Of a stretch of 64,000 nucleotides of DNA, positions 12,597-24,730 are shown piece by piece. The notes beneath the pieces are model-generated. The model did not search any database. It saw only the letters and a list, made by a program, of their open reading frames with translations, and was not told where the DNA came from. Origin of the DNA: Isoetes taiwanensis (lineage: Eukaryota; Streptophyta; Lycopodiopsida; Isoetales; Isoetaceae). The stretch covers positions 8,662,028 to 8,726,027 of the forward strand of contig JAJEKV010000034.1 in NCBI GenBank assembly GCA_021234155.1, written 5' to 3'. Position numbers and translations under genes: made by a program. Numbering within the stretch: the stretch's first letter is position 1; each line of letters starts with the position of its first letter.

Positions 12597-12830
12597 GTAC
12601 GTAGGCTTGCTGAACTAAATTTCACACTTACGGGTTCAAACCCTTCTAGATGGATGTTATTTTTAGAGAGATATATGGAGGTACAGAAAGGCTTTGTGTC
12701 TCAGATGGCAAGGCTCGAGGAATATATAGCAGAAGGGCATCTTATTCAAGAGACACTATTTTTCTTGACAGACGCCACTACATCTATAGATCCAAATGCA
12801 CCAAAACTTTGGAAGAAGGTAGTTGGTTAG
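12597..12830 (+). pseudogene. Exon-like coding relic of unknown family, copy A
   Basis: A pyrimidine tract of ten or more T followed by AATCTTCAG makes a good 3' splice site at 12596/12597. From there a frame is open for 77 codons to TAG at 12828, and an AAG/GTAGTT donor-like site occurs at 12818/12819. The translation is helix-prone and includes LERYMEVQKGFVSQMARLEE and DPNAPKLWKK. I do not recognise the family. The other frame over the same bases (12650-12925) is longer, but its composition looks less protein-like. Copy B has a stop in this frame, which favours a relic. Confidence 0.35.
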
Positions 12831-13114
12831 AAGGTGAAGTCTTGCAAGGTTTGGGTAAGCAACGAAGGTTAAGCGAAGAGACGTTTGAAGGCATAAACAA
12901 ATACGTCTTAAATAATGGAGAATAAAGATATCTTCTATGTGGACTCAGTAGAAGAGGAGTTTAATGTGGCACTACAAGAGAAAAGGGGTGTTAGAGTCAG
13001 TTATAGCATCAGAAGGATATTTTTGGTGTTTTTTGAGGTGAAAATAATGTTCTGTAGTTATTAGCAACACTTTTAGTTAGATATTCCTCTGCTGCTAATT
13101 CTAACGCTATATCA

Positions 13115-13390
13115 GACTCTATGGATGATGCTATATCATTTTAACCAATCTAATGCTATATTTGATGTTATAGCTGAGGTAGGAGCTGATGCATTATGAC
13201 TCAAAGGTGTTAACATAGATGTCATCTGACTCTAATTTTGACATTATGTCTGACTCTAAAGATGATGCTATATCATTTTAACCAATCTAATGCAATAACT
13301 GATGTAACAGCTGATGCACTATGAATCAAAGTTGTTGGCAAAGATACCAAAAGAGATGCCATCTATTCAAATAACCATTTTCATATACAC
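13115..13390 (+). repeat. Imperfect tandem repeat, ~137 bp unit (copy A)
   Basis: Two units start GACTCTATGGATGATGCTAT (13115) and GACTCTAAAGATGATGCTAT (13252), and both continue through ATCATTTTAACCAATCTAATGC. The counterpart in copy B is near 39703-39978. No function is visible. Confidence 0.7.
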
Positions 13391-13626
13391 TCTTAATATA
13401 ATTACTCTTTCTCTAGATTTTTCATTTCCTCAAAAGTCCTCATTTCATACATACCTATGTGGCTAGAACAAGATTGCCAAGGCTACGAATATACAATAAA
13501 GTGTGCATTATTATACTTGTCTCATACGATTTAAAAGTTCACCAATACATAATATTAGCAATATCAAGAGAATCTCAACACAACATTCCTCAGCGACAAT
13601 GACGTATACTTAAAAAGATCATTGAA

Positions 13627-13863
13627 CTAGTCTTTATTAATGTCACATAGCAAGTCCTGCTCAACCTCTTCTATTTCATCATCATCCAATTGCAAAAGGA
13701 TCCGCGATACATGTCTCTCTGTCCCATTTTCTATGTTGTTCTCCTCATCAAAGTAGTCATCAAGTATACAACGTTCCGGGCTATGCATTGGAGATATCAA
13801 CTGAAGGCCTTGATGGTCCTCTAATTGTGAATCATGCTGGAAATTAGTCAATGGTTTCTTCAA
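13627..13863 (-). pseudogene. Acidic C-terminal coding relic, copy A
   Basis: The minus-strand frame ends in a strongly acidic tail (LDDDEIEEVEQDLLCDIN) after SPERCILDDYFDEENNIENG. In copy A the tail is intact but the upstream part is broken near 13863. In copy B (40257-40532) the upstream part is open and the tail is shifted. Together they indicate one original frame of at least 110 codons, running from near MPILNDSN to the stop at 13627. Acidic tails like this occur at the ends of several plant transposase families, but no diagnostic motif is present, so the family is unknown. Confidence 0.4.
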
Positions 13864-14035
13864 GCTGGGTCAATCAACTCCAACTCACAGTGGACTATCG
13901 GATATTGATCCTTGTGTGTCATAATTAGAATCATTGAGGATAGGCATGGCAATAACTCTTTGAAGTTGGTTGTCGATGAACCACTATGCCATCGATGCGA
14001 GCCATCGGTCGGTGTTTTGAAATGGTGACATGCAT

Positions 14036-14064
14036 CTCTTGCATGCATGCATGCATTGCATGCA
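14036..14064 (+). repeat. CATG-rich simple repeat
   Basis: A run of GCATGCATGCATGCAT interrupted by TGCATGCAT. The motif CATGCA is also the plant RY element, but its position gives no evidence of a promoter. Copy B carries the same run near 40620-40655. Confidence 0.7.
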
Positions 14065-14207
14065 TTTTAGAACTCTGGTTCATTTGGGGATCGCTATTTC
14101 TGCGGGTTCTTAAATCAGCTTCTTATACATTGTCTCCTCTCTCGATTCCACGACTCCCCCACCCTCCCCGCTTATGTGTATATTATCATTGTAAATGTTG
14201 TTTTTTT

Positions 14208-14310
14208 GCGTGCCATGCGCGTGACCCGCCTAAGCTTTTTTGAGGTTGTTTTCTTGTCGGCGTGGTATCATTGACCGACCCTCCCGTTTTTGAGGTTGTT
14301 GTTTCTTATC
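14208..14310 (+). repeat. Two-copy tandem repeat with stem-loop cores, copy A
   Basis: Two ~51 bp units (14208-14259 and 14260-14310) each run from GCGTG to TTGAGGTTGTT and a TCTTRTC end. In copy B (40804-40905) each unit has a clean stem-loop: CCTCG, a T-rich loop, CGAGG. In copy A the left arms are degraded (GCCTAAG and CTCCCG). The function is unknown. Confidence 0.65.
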
Positions 14311-15444
14311 TTTGTGTTCTGGTTTGTTGATGTGCGGTGCAGATTAGGATGAGCGATTAAAGTCTTCTTAGACCCATTGATTTTCCTTTTTGGGAACATT
14401 TTTTGCAACCTTATATTGTTGTCAAGTCCCTTGTCGAGGGGGCTTATCACTAGGGGTTTTGCCTCAAAAACCGAAGGCGAGGAGGTTTTTAATCCCGACG
14501 ATAAGCTCTCGGAAGGTTTTCTGCCGACATCACAGTAAATTTTTCGATCAGGATGATATAATTGGATATTCCATGTATTTTTTCGTTGTGGGTGACTTTG
14601 TGATTTACTCACTCTCAATCATTGTAGAATACGTTGTGAAAACCCTAGCTGAAGCGTTTTCCTCTCAGTGAGTTCATTGACTCTTTTTTTTTTAATACCG
14701 GGGCAAAGGAGGGGCTTCTCCACTGGGTTTGTGATTTGGTATCTTTTTCCATGTTGGGACATGTTCTTCCCCGATCTTGTCCCTTTTTGGCCATCCTTCA
14801 ACCGACCTCGATCCCGTTTTGATGAAAGTTCTCTTTTTTGTTGGGAGCTTTTGTTTTGTTTCATCGCGAGCCCTTATTAGAGAATCGATCAATTCTTATA
14901 CCTAGTAACCCAATTGCCCACTAGATGCACCAAAGCACCGTCCCAGTTGGACAGGAACTCAAAAGCTGGAAAGCCAATTCTAATCTGTCGTTGAAGTCGC
15001 CTAGGTGTATGGACAAACAGAGCTGCTACAGTCTCTTGTTTCCAGTTGCATAACTTCTTGCTTCTTCATTAGTTTCTGAGCTGGCTCCTGTCAAATGCCA
15101 AGGTCGCCAATGCCTCCTGAAAAATGCACATGTTGTTTAAAGAAAGATGCCACATGGAACAAAAAGCCCCTACTAGAACTCTTTTGTCAACTGCTGTATG
15201 CCTATGTTATCCCAGTAGCATTTGCCGCTTTGTCTGATTATATTGTCCAATGTGATTCCCAAGTTTAGGACAAGGGATTATAAATCTAATGCCACGGATG
15301 CTTCCTTACAGGTCTAAGAAACAAAGAAAGATATAATTAATATCCACAAGATATCACAGATTTTATTGCTAGTGGACACCACCTCAACATAGTGTAAACA
15401 GTGCATCTCACATACGGCTAAGGGACAAGGGTGCTAACCCAAGC

Positions 15445-16021
15445 TGACGGTCAATGATGATGTCCCACTGCTGACCTTCCTGTCACTGCACGCTTTGTTC
15501 CTAAAATGGCATCTCCATATGCTTTCATAGTCAAGCATTGCTAGCACACTTCCCAGTTTTCTTTTATGGGCTTATTGTATTGCTTCTTTACCTATGTAAA
15601 ACATCCAATAATGTTATCATGGTATCAGAGCGAGTTAGCATTTGAATCGCCTTAGCAGATTTTTTGAGGGGGTAGACGTTTTCTGGGTCAGACAATTCCC
15701 ATTGGTTGAGTTGACCCGAGAGGTGGTTCCATATTCGCCTGTTTTGGACTTGCTGGAGCCGAAATGAAACAGCTTTACATGTGTATTTTTTTTCTCAGTA
15801 GCTTTAATTCACAGTAATGCTAGCTCTCATCAGGAGGGGCAGACTCATTCTGACGTAAGCAGTGATAATATCGTCTGCTTTTACCTGTCAATGCATGCTT
15901 GTTGCTGACATATAGAATATCCATAAGCCATAAGTCAAGCATTAATTTAATTGCTAGCAATATTTCCTTAGTTTTCTATATGCTTTCTTATCCTTGTTAA
16001 CAAAGAAAGTATCTTATAGCA
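15445..16021 (+). mobile_element. Old TRIM-like LTR retroelement
   Basis: Two diverged direct repeats of about 170 bp, 15445-15618 and 15851-16021, both begin TGACG. They share landmarks in order: a CTGC stretch, CCTGTCA(C/A)TGCA, CATAGTCAAGC or CATAAGTCAAGC, GCTAGCA, and a TTTTCT/TATG-rich end. The left repeat ends in TTATCA directly before TGGTATCAGAGCGAG, a perfect initiator-Met tRNA primer-binding site. CATCAGGAGGGGCAGA at 15831-15846 is a fair polypurine tract just before the right repeat. The ~230 bp internal part is non-coding. No target duplication is evident, consistent with age. Confidence 0.5.
15620..15634 (+). promoter_or_regulatory. Primer-binding site (initiator Met tRNA)
   Basis: TGGTATCAGAGC followed by GAG, complementary to the 3' end of plant initiator methionine tRNA. 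It lies one base after the putative left LTR of the TRIM-like element and would prime minus-strand synthesis by a helper reverse transcriptase. Confidence 0.75.
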
Positions 16022-16276
16022 CACTAATGAAGTCTCGACACAAGACACTACCTCTCATTTTACGCCACGCACTGTACATTTATAGTTTCTTTGCTGTACC
16101 TCCAATACTTACACTGTATTCAAACATACACTCTTTTAACTCATAGTAATTTCAATGTCATGCTCAAGTGTATTAGTTTGCATCTTATCTGTATAGATAA
16201 AAGACACAGTGTGTTGAGAGGAAGTTTAAAGCGAGTTTGGGAAGCTAACCTATAAGGGTGTATTTCTCCATACATT

Positions 16277-19200
16277 TCATGCAAAGAATGCCAGATGTCT
16301 TGTCATCTCATCATTTTGTATGCTATTGATAAAGAAAGAAAAGAGACTTAAATTGCAACTCTCACTGACCTGATCAATTCTCTTTATCTTCAAGACAATA
16401 ATTGAGGACAACTTTGAAGTCTTCTCCTGTTTAAGATTAAGTTTGAATGGTTCGATACTCGCCCCGCTTTTATTGTTGATTGTAGTTGCCGATACAGGAG
16501 ACCTCAATGGACTGCTTCCCACTAGAACTGACGTCCAGATGTTCTGGGCAAGATTTCTAAAGAACCCAACAGAGGGCTTCACAATAAACAGTACCATCAA
16601 ATTCTACTAGCCTCTAAGGCCAAGCACAATAATATTAGATTGTGTGTCATTACTTTGGTTATCAAAAAATATGTTATAGTTTGTTTTAGAGCTAGTTTCT
16701 CTTATCAGAGTAAAAAAATAAATGCAAACCTTTAAAAGATTTTAACCTCGTAACCGGTGAAAGGAGGGAGCTGCAAATATAAGATCCTAACGCTGCGGAG
16801 ACAAGCATTGTGTCCATAACTTTTCTGCTCCTATTCTCCGATAAAAGTGAACACAGAATCACGAATCTCTCTTCTAGCATTTCATGGCTCCCCTAGTTAC
16901 CCCCGCGCGTCTTGATGATCGCAGCAAGAACCTAATTGGAAGGATACAGAATCTGTCAAAAACTCTTTATGGATACCTTCAGTAGCATGTGCTAAGCATC
17001 AATACCAGTATGAGCAGTTTTATTTCTTGTTGCATCGTAACCGCAGCCACACCATTATACTGATCAGGATCGGGTCTATAAGTGCTGCTGTCGGGCAAAT
17101 TTCCAGCAGGTGTTGTCTTCTCACCCTGAACCTTGTCTTAGTTGTAAAGCCGTTGATGTGACTTTTGTTAATGCTTGTTCTTGAATGGCTAGGTGTGGTG
17201 CTGGCGCGAGATGATACTTCAGAATTACCATTCCTACCAATACTACCATCATGTCCATCAGCATGTCATGAGGCAAGAAAAACTGCATCAAACAACACAA
17301 CTACCTGGATGATCTGGATGATCCACCCACATGAAGTTGGGCACCATTACTTCTGGTTCTGATATATAACCTTGAAAAAATAGTGGAAGGGTAGAAAATG
17401 GCTATGTATATAGTAAAGATATATAAGAGTGGCTTAACAGTGTTACAAATGATTTGCCAGCAAGATGACATTCTATTTTAAACATAAGACAGGGTTACTA
17501 GGATTTAAATCTTTAGCCTGTCAGTTACAGAAAGATATAAAGACTGACCCCTTTAGATAAAAAAAGGAGCCTCATGTAGGAAGGAGTTGTGGCCAATTGG
17601 CAGGCATGCGCAGGGCAGGCAACAATGAATAGATAGAAGCTGACTAAGCGAGATGCACATCAGCAGAAGCATCAGTTGACAATCCCTAATTTCACTTGGA
17701 AATAGACAAAGCAATCTTACCATCTGTATGCATTAGATTCTGCAGATTAGTTGTTCACCCAGCACGTCAGCCCGTGTGCTGTTGACTACCTAACTGGCCT
17801 CCCCATTGTAGAAGATACATTACACCAGCTCAATCAACCATACCTCCCCTTCCACCCTCTAAGACATGTTGCATAGCAGAAAACTATTTGTATATGCATC
17901 CTACTATCATGCATTGAACCATTACATATGATCAAATAGTAAAACGCTAATGCTAAGAAAGACTTCTCCCGATCGTGAATACCCCAAGTCTCCTTTTCCC
18001 TTCCCTCAATTTCCGACCTGTTTTTTAAATAAAGCCCAAGGGCAAATGCTACAATGTATTGCATGCTGATGAAGACCAAGCTTAAGAAATGCAGTCAATT
18101 CAACTACAATACAAGGCAAGTTTTGGTTTGTTCCCCATTTAAAGGCCCACATGCTTGACAATGGAGTGCCTATGCTCACCCTCTTACACCGGGATCTAGA
18201 AAAACAAGACAGAACATATAGATATGCACCTCCATGTTCTTTTCCATCTGACAAACGATGATAAGATGATAGTGGACTCATCACAGAAGAGTAAGTATCC
18301 TGACCCTAAAGGGTGACTTTGGCACTGTTTAAGAAGATAAAACGACAGCAGCCATGAAACATAAAAAGTCTTTCCAGAAGTGAAAGCCAAGCATCAAGGA
18401 CCAAAGCAAAGCCAAGAAGGGGTATTATGAATTACTTTGCAGCAGTCACAGGAACGCATCGGCTATCTCCATCAAACCCTATCTGAGCAGATTCTTAGGG
18501 ATTTTCAATTGTTAAACTTAATATTTTTGTTCCCATACTTTAGATAACAGAGGCTCTTCCCTGCCTGGAGGTCTTGAATTTGCTTGTGTTATGGGTCTCA
18601 GTAGACCCTTCGGTCTTACGTGACGCACAATCTTTTCTTTCTTTCTTTCTAGTGCAGGAGGCTTAACAACATGAATACTGGCATTGTCTTTACCCGCAAG
18701 CTCTTCAATGAAAGAGCCTAATCTTGAGTTTCTAAAAGCATGCCTGTGGGATTCATCAAACCAATTTTCAAGCCCAGAAACCCCATTAATAGTAATTAGT
18801 GCCCTATTTATCATGATAGGGCATGTTATCAAAAGGTTATCTGGAAGTGCATTGAATTCTTAAGAAAATAAGTAGAAGACACTCTTAGGGCAAAAAGCCC
18901 AGCCTATTTTCGAGAAATTTCAATGAATACAGCATTATTCTGTACCCTGAAGCCACAGCCAAAAAGAACACTTGGGTAATGCGAAGTGGTTTGATTGCTT
19001 CTCTTGGCATTATACAATAATGGTTAATAAAATAAAAGTCTCTAGCTGGATGGTCAAAAGAGATGAAAAGAAGAGCAATAATTATCAGGCAGCAACATCA
19101 GAGGTTGCTGAAGAAGTAATAGAGCTTGCAAGCTTCTCTCCCCGCAATTAGGACATAGCATTCCAGTGGATAACATTATACCATCAAGGGTGAGCAATCG

Positions 19201-22200
19201 ATGTCTGCTAGAAGTTCTCTTGCATGACTTCCCAACCACCTCTTTGTTTGCTTCATGTGCCAATCACAACAGATCTGCAGGATTCTGGCAAGGAAATATA
19301 TTCTTTCTTTGACAAGCGCGAAAAGCTATAATTGCAGTACGGATGCAGGATTGTCTCAGGGCGTTGAAACTGGCACTTTTGGCAGAGAAAGCGCAATTAG
19401 ATATTCGAAAAGCTGATTGGCAAACGGATCTATCTAGACATCAACGGAGTAATTGATTTTCTATATAATAAGACCATAGTGTCAAACAATGATACAGAGA
19501 TGTATGCTAACCTTTACGCACTTGAAGATTTCTCAAGAATTTTCAAAGAGTTTTTCATTTTCTTCTGCAAGCTTCGAAATAATTATAACAAATATTGTAT
19601 TACTATACATACCCTTTGACTTGCAACTAGGAAAAAGCATGTTATAAACAAGTTATGAACATGACCTTCAAAAAGGCTCATAATACACAAACATCTAGCA
19701 GTAAAATTGATGAAATTAGAACTCGAATTCAATGATGTGATCGCCACTATTTCATCTTTATTCCAAAAACTAGTTCCAAGAACTTCTTCGTCAGTATCCC
19801 TTCTAGTAATGTAACATTCAGAGATCATGTGTCCCAGTTAAGATGCTGCACAAAACAGAGGTTAATGACCACGTGTGCAATAGCTTATCTCCCAGTTTTC
19901 GCTTTGGTGGATCAGCGAACCAAAAGAAGAGAACTGGATAATAATAGTCACATGCCTCACTGAATTGCACAGCAACTGAATAGTTAGGAAAGAATACACA
20001 GATAGTCATGTTTGCATGTGTTTTTCTGTCATCGCATCGGTTAACGCCTTCATAGTATGAAACTTAACGGGTGCGAATTTGAATCCATGTTCTCATGGTC
20101 CAACAGCCCTCTTTGTTTTGACATTAAAAAACATGCCAGTGTATGTCATAGAGATACATGCATTGTTGCGTACCTCAATAAGTCAGTTTCACGCTTTGAA
20201 AAGCTCCTTCATGCTTACATTTTCAGCCAAAATTACCATTCATCAATTCTTTCAACTTGTAATGGAACGTAAGCACTGATACTATTTTGGTTTCCAGAAC
20301 AGCTTTGGAATCTGGATATTTGTTTCTAAACCCGTATTTTTGGCCTGAAAGGCAAATGTAAATATAAAGATGTCGCTATACAAAGCATGTCCAGAGTGGG
20401 TCACCTGTTCTCGGTAGAATATGTTTGAAGAGATTTCGGTCTCAGCATATTTATCATCTTCCACCTCCCAAAACACGCTAATAATGCATTCCTCGAGACT
20501 ATGGATTTTACAGCAACGGCTGGACAATTCAGCCTTCTGGTCCCCGACCAAGTTTTATAAGCTGAGCTACTTGCGTCTTCACTGATTACCTTTCTTGTGC
20601 CTTTGCTTCGTTCTTTTCCCCAACTCCTTGAACTCCGTGTGTCTGCCCTTTGATATCAAATGTGAGTAACAATTTACTTGAACTGGCAGGAAATATGCCT
20701 CACCATAAGTCATAATTATCATGTACATGAATGAAGCAGACAGGCCAGGGACAACACCTAGAAGAATCTCAATCAATACCTAAAATAATTTAGCATCCAT
20801 GTAAAATGCAAAGTGATAAGTTTATGACAGACATCATATTGGCTTAGTCAGCTGACCTGCATATCAGCATTAAGTTGATACTATCAGGACCATTTCTAAA
20901 AGCTTTCAGGAATCAATATGGGCAAGAACTGCAAGCTCGGTGAGGATGGCATTAAATACAGTGCACAGAGAGCCAACTCGACCTTGAGTTTGTTCATTTG
21001 AACCTCTGTACCCCAGGTCTTGCTGCAGTAAAGGCCACCTTCCATGCTTGGACCCTCATTAAACAGAAGCAAGCATTGGTCCTCTGACTCTTTAAGGATT
21101 TTCTCAACCATGATACATCATGTCTGAGTTGAGATGCCTTTCTTGTGAGATTATCATGCCAGCTTGTGTGAGAAAATGACTCCAACAATTGATGTACATG
21201 TTTGCAAAGAAAGAAAGAACCTATATCTCTAGAAATATAATGCCTAAAGTAATAGAATTCGAAAAGTACTAGGAAATATGGATAAACAAACTACGCAAGC
21301 ATATCTCATGATAATGGAGATAACTAAAGAATCTTAGTTGACTATGAAATAAGGCTAATTCTAAATGAGAGTCAATTGTTTAGAATCAACCAGATACAAA
21401 TATTTTGCTGCAAACCTTTTTCTGGCACATGTTGTTTGCTCATCCTCTAAATAGTAGCTTCTCCCAACTTGAAGATAAGGTAGGGCATCTTTCATTCTTC
21501 CTTACTCGCCTTCCAGATTAATGATTATCAAATCCTTTGACTCTCCCTCCTGTAAGACATGAAACCAAACTAGATCCGCATCAAGCTATCCATAGTATAT
21601 GCAGAAATAAACAAGATTTTAAAGCTTATTTAGCTATTTTAAGATGTAGTGATTTTGGCATTTGAAAATCAATGATTGAAGCAAGATGCATACCTACAGA
21701 GTCTGGAAAAGTATTTCCATCAACGTTGATTTTCCAAATGGCTTATAGTCTTCCATCTGTGACGAGAAGCTGACACAACATCAAGCAGCCTGTCATGGGG
21801 AAAAAAATGGAGCATGTCATCTCCAAAAATAGAAACTCAAACTACACATGTATGGAAATGAAGATTCGATTGATCAGGTCAAACAGATAAATAGGTTACA
21901 TGTGATGGCCAATATTTGACCAAGCATGTTACATGAAGCAAGCTCATTACGGATATTAACAGCAAAGAATATAATTACTCTGAGAATGTTATATTGACTG
22001 GTAAATGAAACCATGCCTCACCAAATGCTGTGTTGTTTGCCATGTCAATGAGTGAAAGCTTGCTATACCGCTTTTTCTGCAGTCCATTACTAGAATAATA
22101 GATGTGAAATGTCACAATCCTGCAAATGGAATTGAGAATAAAGTTAAGGGACCACCAGAAGGCATAAACTCTACCAGGAGACTCACAAGTTGCCATTCTG

Positions 22201-24730
22201 TTTGCCACATCATCAGTACAAGCAGACTGATTCTGAAGCCCAAACTTGAATACTCTAGCGAAGTCACTGGGGTTAAGTCAATCCTTTGTTGCACAACTTC
22301 AACTGCTTTTCCAGAGCAATCTAGCTGCACATTCCTTGATTTTTTCTGAGAAGATTGATGTGAAGATAGCTTGAGCAGCAAATCGTCTGCCTGAATGTTC
22401 AAAGATCAGCGAAAGACAAAAGTATGCAAAAAATCACTACAACCAACCATTAAAAGCATAGAAATTAAACTCAATGGACTCCAAAGGCATATATAATCTT
22501 ACATCTGACTGTAGCAAGACATTACTTTGGTAAAGCAAATACAAGGGACACACATAACAGCCTGCTTATTCTTTGAACACACAGATGTCTTGCTATCAGT
22601 GCTCTACATTTTCTTTATAACTTAGCACATACAAGCTACATCATAGTTTGAAGCTCCCTCAAGAAATGCAAGCTATTGCATTCAAGCTTAAGTAGCCCAC
22701 GAGATCATGCGGTATACAGATGTAGATGCTATACATATCTCATGACAAAACAAGGATGCAAACCAACAAACCTCATCTCCATGACCCTGTAACATTGACA
22801 TATAGAATGAAAAGCTTGACAAAAGGAGTTGATTCAGCATTTGATAAATCAAAAGCTCCTCAAAGCGGAATAAAGTCCTCATGTCATGACTCGGCCCTTC
22901 CTGCCAGAGATAATATCCCATGGGCATCATGCTGGTACTCAGTTGACAAAAGAAACAGAATACTGCATGAAGCCTTGCACCATCGGATTAACTATAGCAT
23001 ACCATTGTGTAGGTCTTCCCGGATGCACATTGACCTCACACGCAAATATGCAAACGCGATAACCATCAATGCTGACTGACCAAAGGCTGTATGCCTTGGA
23101 AAACGTCACCTACAATACATTAAAGCCCATACGCAAAACAAGGAGTAATATAAGAACTGGAAACGAACAATGCAACTGACAATGCAAAAAATTGACAACA
23201 GGGAACCCAATCAGGTGATCAATCATAAGGCAGAAAAAAAGTATTATTTAAGAGGCTCTGTTTATCTCAATTGCCTCAAAACTTGTAATAAAGACAGCCA
23301 AATCTTACATGCAGCCATTGGGTCATCAGATCTGAAAAGTATAGCGTATTGGCTTCCTACAATCTTAGCTGCATACAACTAGTGGATATGTCCCATAAGA
23401 ATCATGATGCTTCAACCCTACATGCAAAACGTTCATGCAAAATCTCAACTCCAAAGAAAACATTGTCCAATTATGCTGGATAGTAGTATTAGTACTCACA
23501 TTTCCTTTTACTGCATCCATTGTACAAAGCACGACTATCCAAATACTTTTCAAAATGCAGTAGATAAGACCAAATATAAAGATGAATCACCTTGAGGCGG
23601 GTCTGGTCCATACACTTGGTCAAAACAATATTCCATAGATGCTGCCGATAGAAATGTCCCTGAATGCATAATACCATCTGGAAACCTTATATATCCTGCA
23701 ATTCACCCCCAAGGAGTGGTCAGAAGCCGGACAAAAAATACGCAGTGCACTTCCTGTTTATATCAACATCTACATCTTCAGAAAGAGGGAAACCAAAAGT
23801 AAACATTTTCCCAAACAAAGAAATTGATGTTCAAAACACAAGTAGGCATTCATTGAGCAACATGCAAATCTTTACCTTTCATTGCAAGCCCATCATTGAA
23901 CTGGTATTCTCTTCTGAGTAAGCGCCAGCCTGTGCTCATAATCCATCGCCACTTCATCTGCAAGCCTCAGAATGAGACGCCACAAAACCTCCTACTTCCA
24001 ACTTTTCTAAATTAAACAATGCTAAACTGAAAAATTTCGTCCTTTATATGTTTGTATTGGTACTTAAGACTTTACGCTACTAATCCAGGTTTTATCAAAC
24101 AGCAGCCTAAAATCTGTGGTTTAGCTAACATGCTAAAACAAGCTCAAAGACCATTACTATGTGAATTCTATTTCCAAGAATGGAATTCAAGTTACATTGC
24201 ATGTGAAAAGATATAATTGGTACGACAATTTTATCATGTAAAGGCAGAATTGAACTCTGTAACACTCAACAATTCAGAATGCCAAGTGGAAGCATATAGA
24301 CCAAGAATCTATGACCAAGAATCATAATAGAAAGAATGCTGAAGGTGACATCCATTGATCCTGTGATGGGGCAAGAGAGGATAAAAGAGCAAACCATAGA
24401 GGCAACAAAAGATAACTGCTGGATTAGGGGATGTATGCTATCAGATTTATGATGTATGAAAGTTTTGAACTTGTTCTTAACCAACTTAAGCTTGAAATCA
24501 ACTTACAGCTGCAACAAATCTTACAAGCAGGCAATGGTTTTATGCAGGAAAAGTAAAGTTATATGAGGTACCTAGTTTATAGCTTTTTCAGCAAGAACTC
24601 CTAAATAACGTGTCACTCTTGCTATCTTAGCACTTGAATACTCCTGAAGATCATTTGCTTCCTGTCCAAGCTCCAAGAACTCGTTCCGGGTAACCTTGAA
24701 TTTACAGTCCATAACAAAGACATGTTATCA
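16277..24730 (-). other. Scattered exon-like blocks, possible split gene of unknown identity
   Basis: Several minus-strand blocks have protein-like composition and GT-AG borders. One lies near 23585-23690: TTGCAG then GYIRFPDGIMHSGTFLSAAS, ending before GTGATTC. Others are near 23000-23105 (FPRHTAFGQSALMVIAFAYL, a possible membrane helix), 22760-22910 (ending GHGDE before GTTTGT), 22192-22390 (opening ADDLLLKLSS after ATTCAG, ending before GTGAGT), and 22030-22125 (ending NNTAFG before GTGAGG). A block at 18518-18800 ends in a stop. The block at 24572-24710 (VTRNEFLELGQEAND) runs into TAG at its border. No family is recognised. It may be a real intron-rich membrane-protein gene, a pseudogene, or chance. 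Confidence 0.3.
22192..22390 (-). CDS. Best-supported single exon candidate in the unique region
   Basis: On the minus strand the block starts after AACATTCAG and stays open for about 66 codons to a strong donor, CAACTT/GTGAGT. The translation begins ADDLLLKLSSHQSSQKKSRN and continues through VQLDCSGKAVEVVQQRID; its last part is hydrophobic (FRISLLVLMM). A ~65 bp intron with a CATTTGCAG acceptor could join it to the block at 22030-22125. The frame phase across that junction is plausible. Function is unknown. An overlapping plus-strand frame (22104-22349) is considered a shadow. Confidence 0.3.

Larger units (their letters stand above)
1..14905. repeat. Segmental duplication, copy A
   Basis: This block is repeated in the same order and orientation at 26653-41495. 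The match begins at the first base of the window, so the duplication may extend further left. It ends at a shared CCTAG, after which A continues into single-copy sequence and B runs into a gypsy LTR. The offset between copies drifts from 26652 to about 26676 and back to 26590, so the copies differ by many small indels. Long stretches are identical, such as 3249-3500 with 29925-30176, and are broken by short scrambled patches. The duplicated cargo includes a retroposon, a PPR relic, a LINE and several small repeats. Confidence 0.95.

Noticed and set aside
14390-14880. Pair of plus-strand frames (14390-14671, 14668-14880) as a small gene
   Set aside because: Not conserved as open frames in copy B and no family resemblance; AAACCCTAG nearby is common in plant DNA.
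22726-23079. 117-codon plus-strand frame
   Set aside because: It overlaps minus-strand blocks with better splice borders; no motif supports the plus strand.
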